Assembly (NCBI GenBank): GCA_009380105.1
Contig: WHSM01000007.1
Location: 1 to 34,826, forward strand
Source of the DNA: Micromonosporaceae bacterium
GTDB lineage: Bacteria > Actinomycetota > Actinomycetes > Mycobacteriales > Micromonosporaceae
Reading direction: 5' to 3'
Length of the DNA: 34,826 nucleotides
Shown here in pieces: positions 1 to 7,292 of this stretch; position 1 is the first letter of the stretch, and every line of letters begins with the position of its first letter. The position numbers were made by a program, and so were the translations under genes. The notes below the pieces were generated by a model, which did no database searches, was not told the origin of the DNA, and was given only the letters and a program-made list of their open reading frames with translations.

Positions 1-412
1 ACTGCCGCTTCACCCCGCACGTCGCCTTGCCCTGCTTGGGCTGACCCGTCTCGTCCAACACCGCAATCACCAACCCACGGCGCCGCGTGCGGCGCGCCGC
101 CGCGTCCAGGCCGGCGGCCACGAACCGTCGGACCTGGCTCATCGCGGCCAAGGTGTCCCAAACCGCCCGGTTCAGCAGCCGCTGCGTTCGGTCCGGCGTC
201 CGGTCCCCGACATGCTCAGCGATGGTCCATCCGTTGCGCTTTGGCACCTGGCTGACCAGCGCCGATATGTATCTGCCCGCGTGCTGCCACGTCTGCGTCC
301 GCGCAAAGCACGACCGCAGCCGCCCCAGCATCTCGGCTCTTGCCCGCACCGCGTGCCCAGCCCCTATCCTGGCAGCAGCAGCCGCCTTCGATTCTGTTGT
401 CCTCACAAACAC
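1..412 (-). mobile_element. N-terminal part of an IS701/IS4-like DDE transposase, truncated by the window edge
   Basis: Minus strand is open from GTG at 412: VFVRTTESKAAAAARIGAGHAV...RYISALVSQVPKRNGWTIAEHVGDRTPDRTQRLLNRAVWDTLAAMSQVRRFVAAGLDAAARRTRRRGLVIAVLDETGQPKQGKATCGVKRQ. The 'KRNGWTIAE..GD.TPD..Q.LL..A.WD' and 'VLDETG..K.G' blocks are typical of this transposase group. Not in the ORF track, presumably because it has no stop in the window. Confidence 0.72.
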
Positions 413-492
413 ATGATCGTCAGGCGGCTGCGCCCACCTCGCACGACCCCACCGCATCCCGCGAGGTCAGACCGCCAATGGCGGCTGCCGTA

Positions 493-963
493 CTAGTAGG
501 CACCGGCGAGTTTCCAATGGTCCCAGCTGGCCGTTTTCTTGGCGTGAAAGGTGACCGCGACGCGCTTTGCGGCCTGCATTGCCACGCCGGCTTCGAAGGA
601 CTCACGGGCGGAGGACTCCAGCGGGCCCAGGTAGCGCTCCAGGATCGCGATCCCGGCCCGCCGGACCGCTGACGGGTCGTCGACGATCGTTCCGGCGCCC
701 TGCATGGAGACGCCGCGTAGCTGGTCGTAGCTCTCACCATCTTCGAGCAGACACGTCAGCCGGGGATCGCGGCGCAGGTTCGCCACCTTCTGCGACGACC
801 GGTACGTCCAGAACACGATCGACCCGTCGAGCACCGCGAACCACATCGGCGCCAGGTGCGGCTGGCCGTCGCGATCCAGGCTCGCCACCATCAGCGTCTT
901 CTGCTCGTCGATGAACGCCTCGATCTCCTCGGGCGACATCCGGATCTGGTCCCGGCGCGACAT
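493..963 (-). CDS. Pyridoxamine 5'-phosphate oxidase-family / F420-dependent split-barrel protein
   Basis: 156 aa; FIDEQKTLMVASLDRDGQPHLAPMWFAVLDGSIVFWTYRSSQKVANLRRDPRLTCLLEDG is a typical PPOX split-barrel pattern. Confidence 0.8.
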   Translation of the reverse strand: MSRRDQIRMSPEEIEAFIDEQKTLMVASLDRDGQPHLAPMWFAVLDGSIVFWTYRSSQKVANLRRDPRLTCLLEDGESYDQLRGVSMQGAGTIVDDPSAVRRAGIAILERYLGPLESSARESFEAGVAMQAAKRVAVTFHAKKTASWDHWKLAGAY

Positions 964-1044
964 GCGAACCTCCGGCGTCAGGCGAACATCTCGGGATTCG
1001 CGGCGAGGGCGCGGAGCCGCTCGGCCGGGTCGGACGAGCGCAGC

Positions 1045-2616
1045 CTAGATCGCACGGTCGCGCCCCTCCCAGTACGGGTCGCGGAGCCGGCGTTTGTAGA
1101 GCTTGCCGTTCGGATCGCGGGGCAGCTCGTCGAGGTAGTCGATGCTGCGCGGCAGCTTGAAGCGCGCCAGCCGACTGCCCGCGTACCCGAGAAGCTCGGC
1201 CGTCAGCTCGTCACCAGGCGTGACGCCCGGGACGGGCTGGACCACCGCTTTGATCTCTTCGCCCCAGTCCTGGTGCGGCACTCCGAACACCGCGACGTCG
1301 GCGACCTTCGGGTGGCCGGCCAGCTCGGCTTCGATCTCGGCGGGGTAGATGTTCACCCCACCCGAGATGATCATGTCGCTCTTGCGGTCGCAGAGGTAGA
1401 GGTAGCCGTCCTCGTCCAGGTAGCCGACGTCGCCGAGCGTGAAGAGGTCCCCCCGCCGCGACTGCGACGTCTTCGCGGGGTCTTTGTGGTACTCGAAGTT
1501 CGACGTGCCCATCCGCATGTACACCAGACCGGGCTCACGGGCCGGCGCCTCGGATCCGTCCTCGGACAGCACGGTCACGACGGAGCCGGGCCAGGCCCGA
1601 CCGACCGAGCCGGGCTGCTTCAGCCACTCCTCGGCCGTGATCAGGGCGCCGCCGCCTTCGGTGGCCGCGTAGTACTCGATCACCACCGGCCCCCACCAGT
1701 CGAGCATCCGCCGCTTCACCTCGTCCGGACACGGCGCGGCGCCGTGGATCATCGCGCGCAGCGACGACATGTCATAGGCCGCGCGCGTGGCCTCGGGCAG
1801 CCCCAGCAGCCGATGGAACTGCGTCGGCACCATGTGGCTGTGCGTCACCCGGTGCTCGGCGATCAGCCGGAGCGTCTGCTCCGGATCGAAGTGGTCCATC
1901 ACCACGGCAGTGTGGCCAAGCTGAATGGAGATGCTGACGAAGTTCAGCACGGCCGCGTGGTAGAGCGGGGAGCCGCACAGATGCACATGGCCGTCGTACG
2001 GCTTCAGCCCGAACAGCCCGAAGAACCACAGCGCCATCGGCGACGGCTCGTCCGGGTCGGCGCCGGTGAGCGGGCGCCGCACCCCCTTGGGCCGGCCGGT
2101 GGTGCCGGACGTGTAGAGCATCGGAGCGCCGAGGGTGCGCTCAGCGGGACGCCCCTCCGAGCCCGCGCCAAGGTCGGCGAGTGGCTGGAAGCCTGCGATC
2201 TCGCCCACGGCGCGCAACACGCCGGGCTGAGCTTCCGCCGCCGCGTCCCGCGCGACTGACGCGAACTTCTCGTGGGCAATGAAGGCTTTCGCCTCGCTGT
2301 CTCTCACGATGTACGCCACCTCGGGCCCCACGAGGCGCCAGTTGGCCGGCACCACGTAGAGGCCGGTCTGCAGCGCCGCGAAGTAGAGCGCGAGCAACTC
2401 GATGCCGTTCGGGAGCAGCAGCGCCACGGTGTCGCCGGGTTTCAGGCCGGCCGCTTGCAGGCCCCGCCCGCACCGGTCCACGGCGGCGGCCAGTTCGGCG
2501 TAAGTGATCTTTTCTTGGTACGGGTCGACCACAGCGACGCGATCCGGTTGCTCCCGCGCGATGTGCCACAGTCCCAGGGCGGCCACGGTTGACCTCCGTT
2601 CCTCCGCATTGACCAC
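1045..2616 (-). CDS. Acyl-CoA synthetase (AMP-binding, FadD family)
   Basis: 523 aa; AMP-binding motif LYTSGTTGRPKGV, YAATEGGG, C-terminal DRKSDMIISGGVNIYPAEIE and PRDPNGKLYKRRLRDPYW. KstR-like operator upstream. Confidence 0.9.
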   Translation of the reverse strand: MVNAEERRSTVAALGLWHIAREQPDRVAVVDPYQEKITYAELAAAVDRCGRGLQAAGLKPGDTVALLLPNGIELLALYFAALQTGLYVVPANWRLVGPEVAYIVRDSEAKAFIAHEKFASVARDAAAEAQPGVLRAVGEIAGFQPLADLGAGSEGRPAERTLGAPMLYTSGTTGRPKGVRRPLTGADPDEPSPMALWFFGLFGLKPYDGHVHLCGSPLYHAAVLNFVSISIQLGHTAVVMDHFDPEQTLRLIAEHRVTHSHMVPTQFHRLLGLPEATRAAYDMSSLRAMIHGAAPCPDEVKRRMLDWWGPVVIEYYAATEGGGALITAEEWLKQPGSVGRAWPGSVVTVLSEDGSEAPAREPGLVYMRMGTSNFEYHKDPAKTSQSRRGDLFTLGDVGYLDEDGYLYLCDRKSDMIISGGVNIYPAEIEAELAGHPKVADVAVFGVPHQDWGEEIKAVVQPVPGVTPGDELTAELLGYAGSRLARFKLPRSIDYLDELPRDPNGKLYKRRLRDPYWEGRDRAI

Positions 2617-2620
2617 AACC

Positions 2621-2634
2621 TAGAACGCGTTACA
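2621..2634. promoter_or_regulatory. KstR-like operator
   Basis: tagaacgcgttaca matches TNNAACNNGTTNNA exactly; lies in the divergent fadD/DUF35 intergenic region. Confidence 0.75.
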
Positions 2635-2666
2635 TCTCGGACACAAGCTCTCTTGCCTGCCGATTC

Positions 2667-2680
2667 GAGAACATGTTCTA
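2667..2680. promoter_or_regulatory. Second KstR-like operator, one mismatch
   Basis: gagaacatgttcta has G for T at position 1 of TNNAACNNGTTNNA. Confidence 0.6.
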
Positions 2681-2688
2681 CTGCATCC

Positions 2689-3672
2689 GTGACAACGCCA
2701 CTGGAAGCTCCGCTGGAGCTGAGCTTCGACTACACCCGGTCGCTGGGGCCGGTGCTGGGCCGCTTCATGGCCGGCCTGGCCGAGCGCCGGATCACCGGGG
2801 TGCGCGGCTCCGACGGGCGGGTGCACGTGCCGCCGATCGAGTACGACCCGGTGACGTACGCGCCGCTCTCCGAGCTGGCGCCCGTCGCCGACGAAGGCGC
2901 CGTGGTGAGCTGGACCTGGCAGGCGACGCCGCTGGAAGGGCAGCCGCTGGACCGGCCGTTCGCGTGGGCGCTGATCCGACTCGACGGAGCCGACACCCCG
3001 ATGCTGCACGCGGTCGACTGCGGCGCCCCGGAGGCGATCGGCGCCGGAACGCGAGTGCGCGTGCGCTGGGCACAGCAGCCCGTCGGGCACATCAAAGACA
3101 TCGCCTGCTTCGAACCGACGTCGGCGCCAGCCTCGCCCACGCCGCCCGCATCGGCCGCCACGCCCTCGCCAACGGCTGCGTCACCCGCCGAGCCGGTCGA
3201 GATCATGACGACGCCGATTCGGCTGCGTTACACGCACTCCGCGTCGCCGGAGGAGAGCCGCTATCTGCGGGGGCTCGCCGAAGGCCGGCTGCTCGGCCAG
3301 CGCTGCCCGGAGTGCGACCAGGTGTACATCCCGCCGCGCGGCGCGTGCCCGGTCGACGGCCTGCCCACCACAGACGAGGTGGACCTGCCGGACCGGGGAA
3401 TCCTCACGACGTTCTGCGTCGTCAACGTGCCGTTCCCCGGACAGCGGATCAAACCCCCGTACGTCACCGGCTACATCCTGCTCGACGGCGCCGACATCGG
3501 GTTCCTGCACCAGGTGCTGGAGTGCGCGCCCGAGGAGGTGCGCATGGGAATGTGGGTCGAGGCCGTGTGGAAACCCCGCGAAGAGTGGGGCCACACGCTG
3601 CGCAACATCGACCACTTCCGCCCGACCGGCGAGCCCGACGCGCCGTACGAGACCTACCAGAGGCACCTATGA
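2689..3672 (+). CDS. Tandem DUF35 / Zn-ribbon OB-fold protein (Rv3521-like)
   Basis: GTG start at 2689 (VTTPLEAPLELSFDYTRS...). Two OB-fold modules joined by a Pro/Ala/Thr linker; the second has zinc-ribbon cysteines (GQRCPECDQVYIPPRGACP). Directly upstream of two thiolase-like genes. Confidence 0.78.
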   Translation: MTTPLEAPLELSFDYTRSLGPVLGRFMAGLAERRITGVRGSDGRVHVPPIEYDPVTYAPLSELAPVADEGAVVSWTWQATPLEGQPLDRPFAWALIRLDGADTPMLHAVDCGAPEAIGAGTRVRVRWAQQPVGHIKDIACFEPTSAPASPTPPASAATPSPTAASPAEPVEIMTTPIRLRYTHSASPEESRYLRGLAEGRLLGQRCPECDQVYIPPRGACPVDGLPTTDEVDLPDRGILTTFCVVNVPFPGQRIKPPYVTGYILLDGADIGFLHQVLECAPEEVRMGMWVEAVWKPREEWGHTLRNIDHFRPTGEPDAPYETYQRHL

Positions 3673-4703
3673 CCGAGATCGCTGTGGTCGGGTTCGCGCA
3701 CTCCGTGGAGCCGAAGACGAGCGGCGCCACCAACGGCGTCGAGCTGCTGGTCCCGCTCTTCCAACGCCTGTACGCCGACCTCGGTATCACCAAGGGCGAC
3801 ATCGGCTTCTGGTGCTCCGGCTCGTCGGACTACCTCGCGGGGCGCGCGTTCTCGTTCATCTCGGCCATCGACGCGATCGGGGCGTGCCCGCCGATCATGG
3901 AGTCGCATGTGGAGGCCGACGCCGCCTGGGCGCTGTACGAGGCGTGGGTGAAGCTGCGCATGGGCGAGGTCGACACAGCCCTGGTGTACGGGTTCGGCAA
4001 GTCGACGGCCGGCGAGCTGCGGCGGGTGCTGGCGATGCAGTTGGACCCGTACACGACGGCGCCGCTATGGCCGGACGCAACCGCGCTCGCGGCGCTGCAG
4101 GCGCGCCTCGGCATCGAGGCCGGCCTGTGGACGGAGAAGGAGATGGCCGAGGTCGCGGCGCGCTCCACCCGCGCCGAGGCGGCGGCGCTGCTGGAAGCGT
4201 CCTATGTGGCCGATCCCCTGCGGGAGCACGACTGCGCGCCGTACGCCGACGGCGCGACCGCCGTGGTGCTCGCGGCCGGCGATCGGGCCCGGGAACTCTG
4301 CGACCGGCCGGCCTGGATCACCGGGATCGCGCACCGGATCGACTCCCCGTCGCTGGGCGCCCGCGACCTGACACGAGCTCCCTCGGCGAGGACAGCCGCC
4401 GAGGCCGCTGGGACGGACAGTGTCGAGGTGGCCGAGCTTCATACTCCGTACACCCATCAGGAGCTGGTGCTGCGACGCGAGCTGGACCTCGCCGACGGCG
4501 TCCGAGTGAATCCGGCCGGGGGCGTCCTCGGAGGGCATGCGATGTTCGCCGCTGGGCTGGCCCGGATCGGCGAGGCCGCGCGGCACATCATGTCCGGCGC
4601 AGCCGACCGGGTGCTGGCCCACGCGACCAATGGCCCACTGCTGCAACAGAACCTGGTGTGCGCGATGTCGGCCTCACCCTCGCGATCTGGGCCGGCGCGA
4701 TGA
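3669..4703 (+). CDS. ltp4: Lipid-transfer protein/thiolase-like protein (Ltp4/Rv3522-like)
   Basis: MTEIAVVGFAHSVEPKTSGATNGVELL...; C-terminal LADGVRVNPAGGVLGGHAMFAAGLARIGEAARHI; ATGA-type overlaps on both sides. Assigned partly by gene order. Confidence 0.7.
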   Translation: MTEIAVVGFAHSVEPKTSGATNGVELLVPLFQRLYADLGITKGDIGFWCSGSSDYLAGRAFSFISAIDAIGACPPIMESHVEADAAWALYEAWVKLRMGEVDTALVYGFGKSTAGELRRVLAMQLDPYTTAPLWPDATALAALQARLGIEAGLWTEKEMAEVAARSTRAEAAALLEASYVADPLREHDCAPYADGATAVVLAAGDRARELCDRPAWITGIAHRIDSPSLGARDLTRAPSARTAAEAAGTDSVEVAELHTPYTHQELVLRRELDLADGVRVNPAGGVLGGHAMFAAGLARIGEAARHIMSGAADRVLAHATNGPLLQQNLVCAMSASPSRSGPAR

Positions 4704-5857
4704 AGCGGGCTGCGGCTGTTGTGGGGTGTGGGCAGACGCATCACGCGACGCGGCGTGCCGACGTGTCGATGGCCGGGCTGTGTCGGGAGGCGATCGACCG
4801 CGCGCTGGCCGACGCCGGCCTGGACTGGCCGGACATCGACGCCGTGGTGCTGGGCAAGGCTCCGGACCTGTTCGAGGGCGTGATGATGCCGGAGCTGATG
4901 CTCGCTGACGCGATCGGCGCCACGGGCAAGCCGTTGCTGCGCGTGCACACGGCCGGATCGGTGGGCGGCTCCACCGGGATCGTGGCGGCGAGCCTGGTGC
5001 AGGCCGGGGTGCACGACAGAGTGCTTGCGGTGGCGTTCGAGAAGCAGTCCGAGTCGAACGCGATGTGGGCGCTGTCGATCCCGATCCCGTTCCAGATGCC
5101 GGTGGGCGCGGGGGCGGGCGGCTACTTCGCGCCGCATGTCCGCTCGTACATCCGGCGTTCGAGAGCGCCGGCCCACATCGGCGCGATCGTCGCGGCAAAG
5201 GACCGCCGCAACGGGGCCCGCAACCCCTACGCCCACCTCAAGCAGGCCGACATCACGGTCGAGAAGGTCCAGGCCTCACGCATGTTGTGGGATCCGATTC
5301 GGTACGACGAGACCTGCCCCTCCTCCGACGGCGCGTGCGCCGTGGTCATCAGCGCGGCGCCGACCAGCGGGCCGGCCGCGTGGATCCACGCCACGGCGAT
5401 GCGCACCGAGCCGACCACGTTCGCCGGCCGGGACCAGGTGAACGCGCGCGCCGGGGCCGAAGCCGCACAAGCGCTGTGGCGGGACGCCGGCATCACCGAC
5501 CCGCTGCACCAGGTGGACGTCGCGGAGATCTACGTGCCGTTCTCATGGTTCGAGCCGATGTGGCTGGAGAACCTCGGCTTCACGCCGGCCGGCGACGGCT
5601 GGCGGCTCACCGAAGCCGGCGAGACCGACATCGGAGGGCGGCTGCCGGTCAACCCGTCCGGCGGGGTGCTCTCTTCCAACCCGATCGGCGCGTCCGGCCT
5701 GTTGCGGTTCGCGGAGGCGGCTTTGCAGGTACGCGGTCGCGCCGGCGACCACCAGGTGGACGGCGCGCGCACAGCACTCGGCCACGCCTACGGTGGCGGC
5801 TCGCAGTTCTTCTCGCTCTGGCTGGTCGGGGCCGACAAGCCGGGAGGCGCCGCATGA
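4700..5857 (+). CDS. ltp3: Lipid-transfer protein/thiolase-like protein (Ltp3/Rv3523-like)
   Basis: MKRAAAVVGCGQTHHATRRADVSMAGLCREAIDRALADAGLDWPDIDAVVLGKAPDLFEGVMMPE...; NPSGGVLSSNPIGASGLLRFAEAALQVRG; starts in an ATGA overlap. Confidence 0.75.
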   Translation: MKRAAAVVGCGQTHHATRRADVSMAGLCREAIDRALADAGLDWPDIDAVVLGKAPDLFEGVMMPELMLADAIGATGKPLLRVHTAGSVGGSTGIVAASLVQAGVHDRVLAVAFEKQSESNAMWALSIPIPFQMPVGAGAGGYFAPHVRSYIRRSRAPAHIGAIVAAKDRRNGARNPYAHLKQADITVEKVQASRMLWDPIRYDETCPSSDGACAVVISAAPTSGPAAWIHATAMRTEPTTFAGRDQVNARAGAEAAQALWRDAGITDPLHQVDVAEIYVPFSWFEPMWLENLGFTPAGDGWRLTEAGETDIGGRLPVNPSGGVLSSNPIGASGLLRFAEAALQVRGRAGDHQVDGARTALGHAYGGGSQFFSLWLVGADKPGGAA

Positions 5858-6723
5858 AGTTCACGTGTTCGATCGCGCTGAGTCCGCTGGAGCAGCTCGT
5901 GCCGCTGGCACAGACCGCCGAGGAGTGCGGCTTCACCTCCATCGCACTGCCGGACTCGCTGTTCTACTCCGAGACGGTGTCGGCTTCGTACCCGTACACG
6001 CCGGACGGCTCCCGCTTCTGGGACGCCGACACGCCGTGGCCGGATCCGCTGGTCGCCGCGGCCGCGATGGGCGCCGCGACGAGCCGGATCCGCTGCTACA
6101 CCCAGGTGTTGAAGCTCGGCCCGCGCAGCCCGCTGCTGCTGGCGCGGCAGGTGGGGTCGGTCGCGGTGCTGACCGGAAACCGTTTCGGCCTCGGCGTCGG
6201 GCTGGGCTGGTCGCCGGAGGAGTCGCTGTGGTGCGGCGCGCCGTTCGACCATCGGGGCGCCCGGGCCGGCGAGGCGATCGAGATCCTGCGGCTCGTGCTC
6301 GGCGGCGGCATGGTGTCCTACGACGGCGACTTCTACCGTTTCGGGAAGCTCCAGATGAGCCCGGCGCCGTCGCAGCCGGTGCCGATCTACGTCGGCGACC
6401 ACAGCGACGCCGGGTTGCGGCGGGCGGCTCGCGTCGGCGACGGCTGGACGTCGGCGATGATGCCGTTCTCCGAGCTGCGCGACACGATCGCGCGGCTGGC
6501 CGCGCTGCGGGCTTCCTACGGCCGGGCAGACGAGCCGTTCGAGATCCAGGCCGTATGCGTGGACCGGTTCGGGCTGGACGGCTACCGGCGGCAGGCCGAG
6601 ATCGGGGTGACCGACGCGGTGGTGATGCCGTGGCTGTTCTACGGCGTCGGCTTCGACGGCTCACTGGAAGCGAAGCGGGACGGTGTCAAACGGTTCGCCG
6701 ACGAGATCATCGCCAAGCTCTGA
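5854..6723 (+). CDS. LLM-class F420-dependent oxidoreductase (Rv3520c-like)
   Basis: MKFTCSIALSPLEQLVPLAQTAEECGFTSIALPDSLFYSE... with ...GNRFGLGVGLGWSPEE... and PVPIYVGDHSDAGLRRAARVGDGWTSA, typical of luciferase-like monooxygenases. Confidence 0.85.
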   Translation: MKFTCSIALSPLEQLVPLAQTAEECGFTSIALPDSLFYSETVSASYPYTPDGSRFWDADTPWPDPLVAAAAMGAATSRIRCYTQVLKLGPRSPLLLARQVGSVAVLTGNRFGLGVGLGWSPEESLWCGAPFDHRGARAGEAIEILRLVLGGGMVSYDGDFYRFGKLQMSPAPSQPVPIYVGDHSDAGLRRAARVGDGWTSAMMPFSELRDTIARLAALRASYGRADEPFEIQAVCVDRFGLDGYRRQAEIGVTDAVVMPWLFYGVGFDGSLEAKRDGVKRFADEIIAKL

Positions 6724-6757
6724 GCCCCTGTCCCTCCCCACCGCGAGGAGACGCAGC

Positions 6758-7195
6758 ATGACAGTGACGTGGCAAGCGAGTGAGGCGGCGCACCCGGCAC
6801 GGGACGCGGCGCGGCGCTCCATGGACGCGGTGTCGCGGGGCGCCAAGGACGAGTGGCTGGCGCTGTTCGCCGACGACGCGATCGTGGAGGACCCGATCGG
6901 CCCGGGCCCGTTCGACGAATCCGGGAAAGGGCATCGCGGCCGTACGGCGATCTCGGCCTTCTGGGACGCGTCGATAGCCATGGTGGAGCGGTTCGAGTTC
7001 GTGGTGCGCGACTCGTTCGCCTGCGGGGACGAGGTCGCCAACGTCGGCACGATCACCTCGCACCTGCCGGGCGGCATGGTCATCGACGCCGACGGGGTGT
7101 TCACGTACCGAGTGGACGAGGCCGGCCGGATCACGGCGCTACGCGCGTACTGGGAGATCAAGCGCGCCGCCACCACCCTCCACAAAACGACCTGA
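6758..7195 (+). CDS. SnoaL-like / NTF2-fold (ketosteroid-isomerase-like) protein
   Basis: 145 aa; WLALFADDAIVEDPIGPGPFDESGKGHRGRTAISAFWD... is characteristic of SnoaL/NTF2 proteins. Confidence 0.75.
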   Translation: MTVTWQASEAAHPARDAARRSMDAVSRGAKDEWLALFADDAIVEDPIGPGPFDESGKGHRGRTAISAFWDASIAMVERFEFVVRDSFACGDEVANVGTITSHLPGGMVIDADGVFTYRVDEAGRITALRAYWEIKRAATTLHKTT

Positions 7196-7210
7196 CCCCG
7201 CCCGACCCTC

Positions 7211-7287
7211 TCCACGTGGTTGGGCAAGTGGCCGTTCGGGCGTCTGGTTTGTCCGCATTGCAAGCACCATGTGCCCAACCAAGTGGA
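7211..7287. repeat. Palindromic element copy 1: 16-bp inverted arms around a 45-bp centre
   Basis: Left arm 7211-7226 tccacgtggttgggca; right arm 7272-7287 tgcccaaccaagtgga (15/16 complementary). Centre holds cgttcgggcgtctggtttg, which recurs at 11848-11866. Confidence 0.85.
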
Positions 7288-7292
7288 GGCAC

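Noticed and set aside
413-492. Right terminal inverted repeat of the IS element
   Set aside because: The other end is outside the window, so no pair can be shown.
964-1044. Possible gene remnant downstream of fadD (RLRSSDPAERLRALAANPEMFA on minus strand)
   Set aside because: Too short to assign to any family.
856-2259. 467-aa plus-strand ORF
   Set aside because: Antisense to the acyl-CoA synthetase; composition typical of a shadow ORF.
7211-7287. Simple rho-independent terminator
   Set aside because: Loop of 45 nt, no U-tract, and the conserved part is the loop; a terminator role is possible but not the best explanation.
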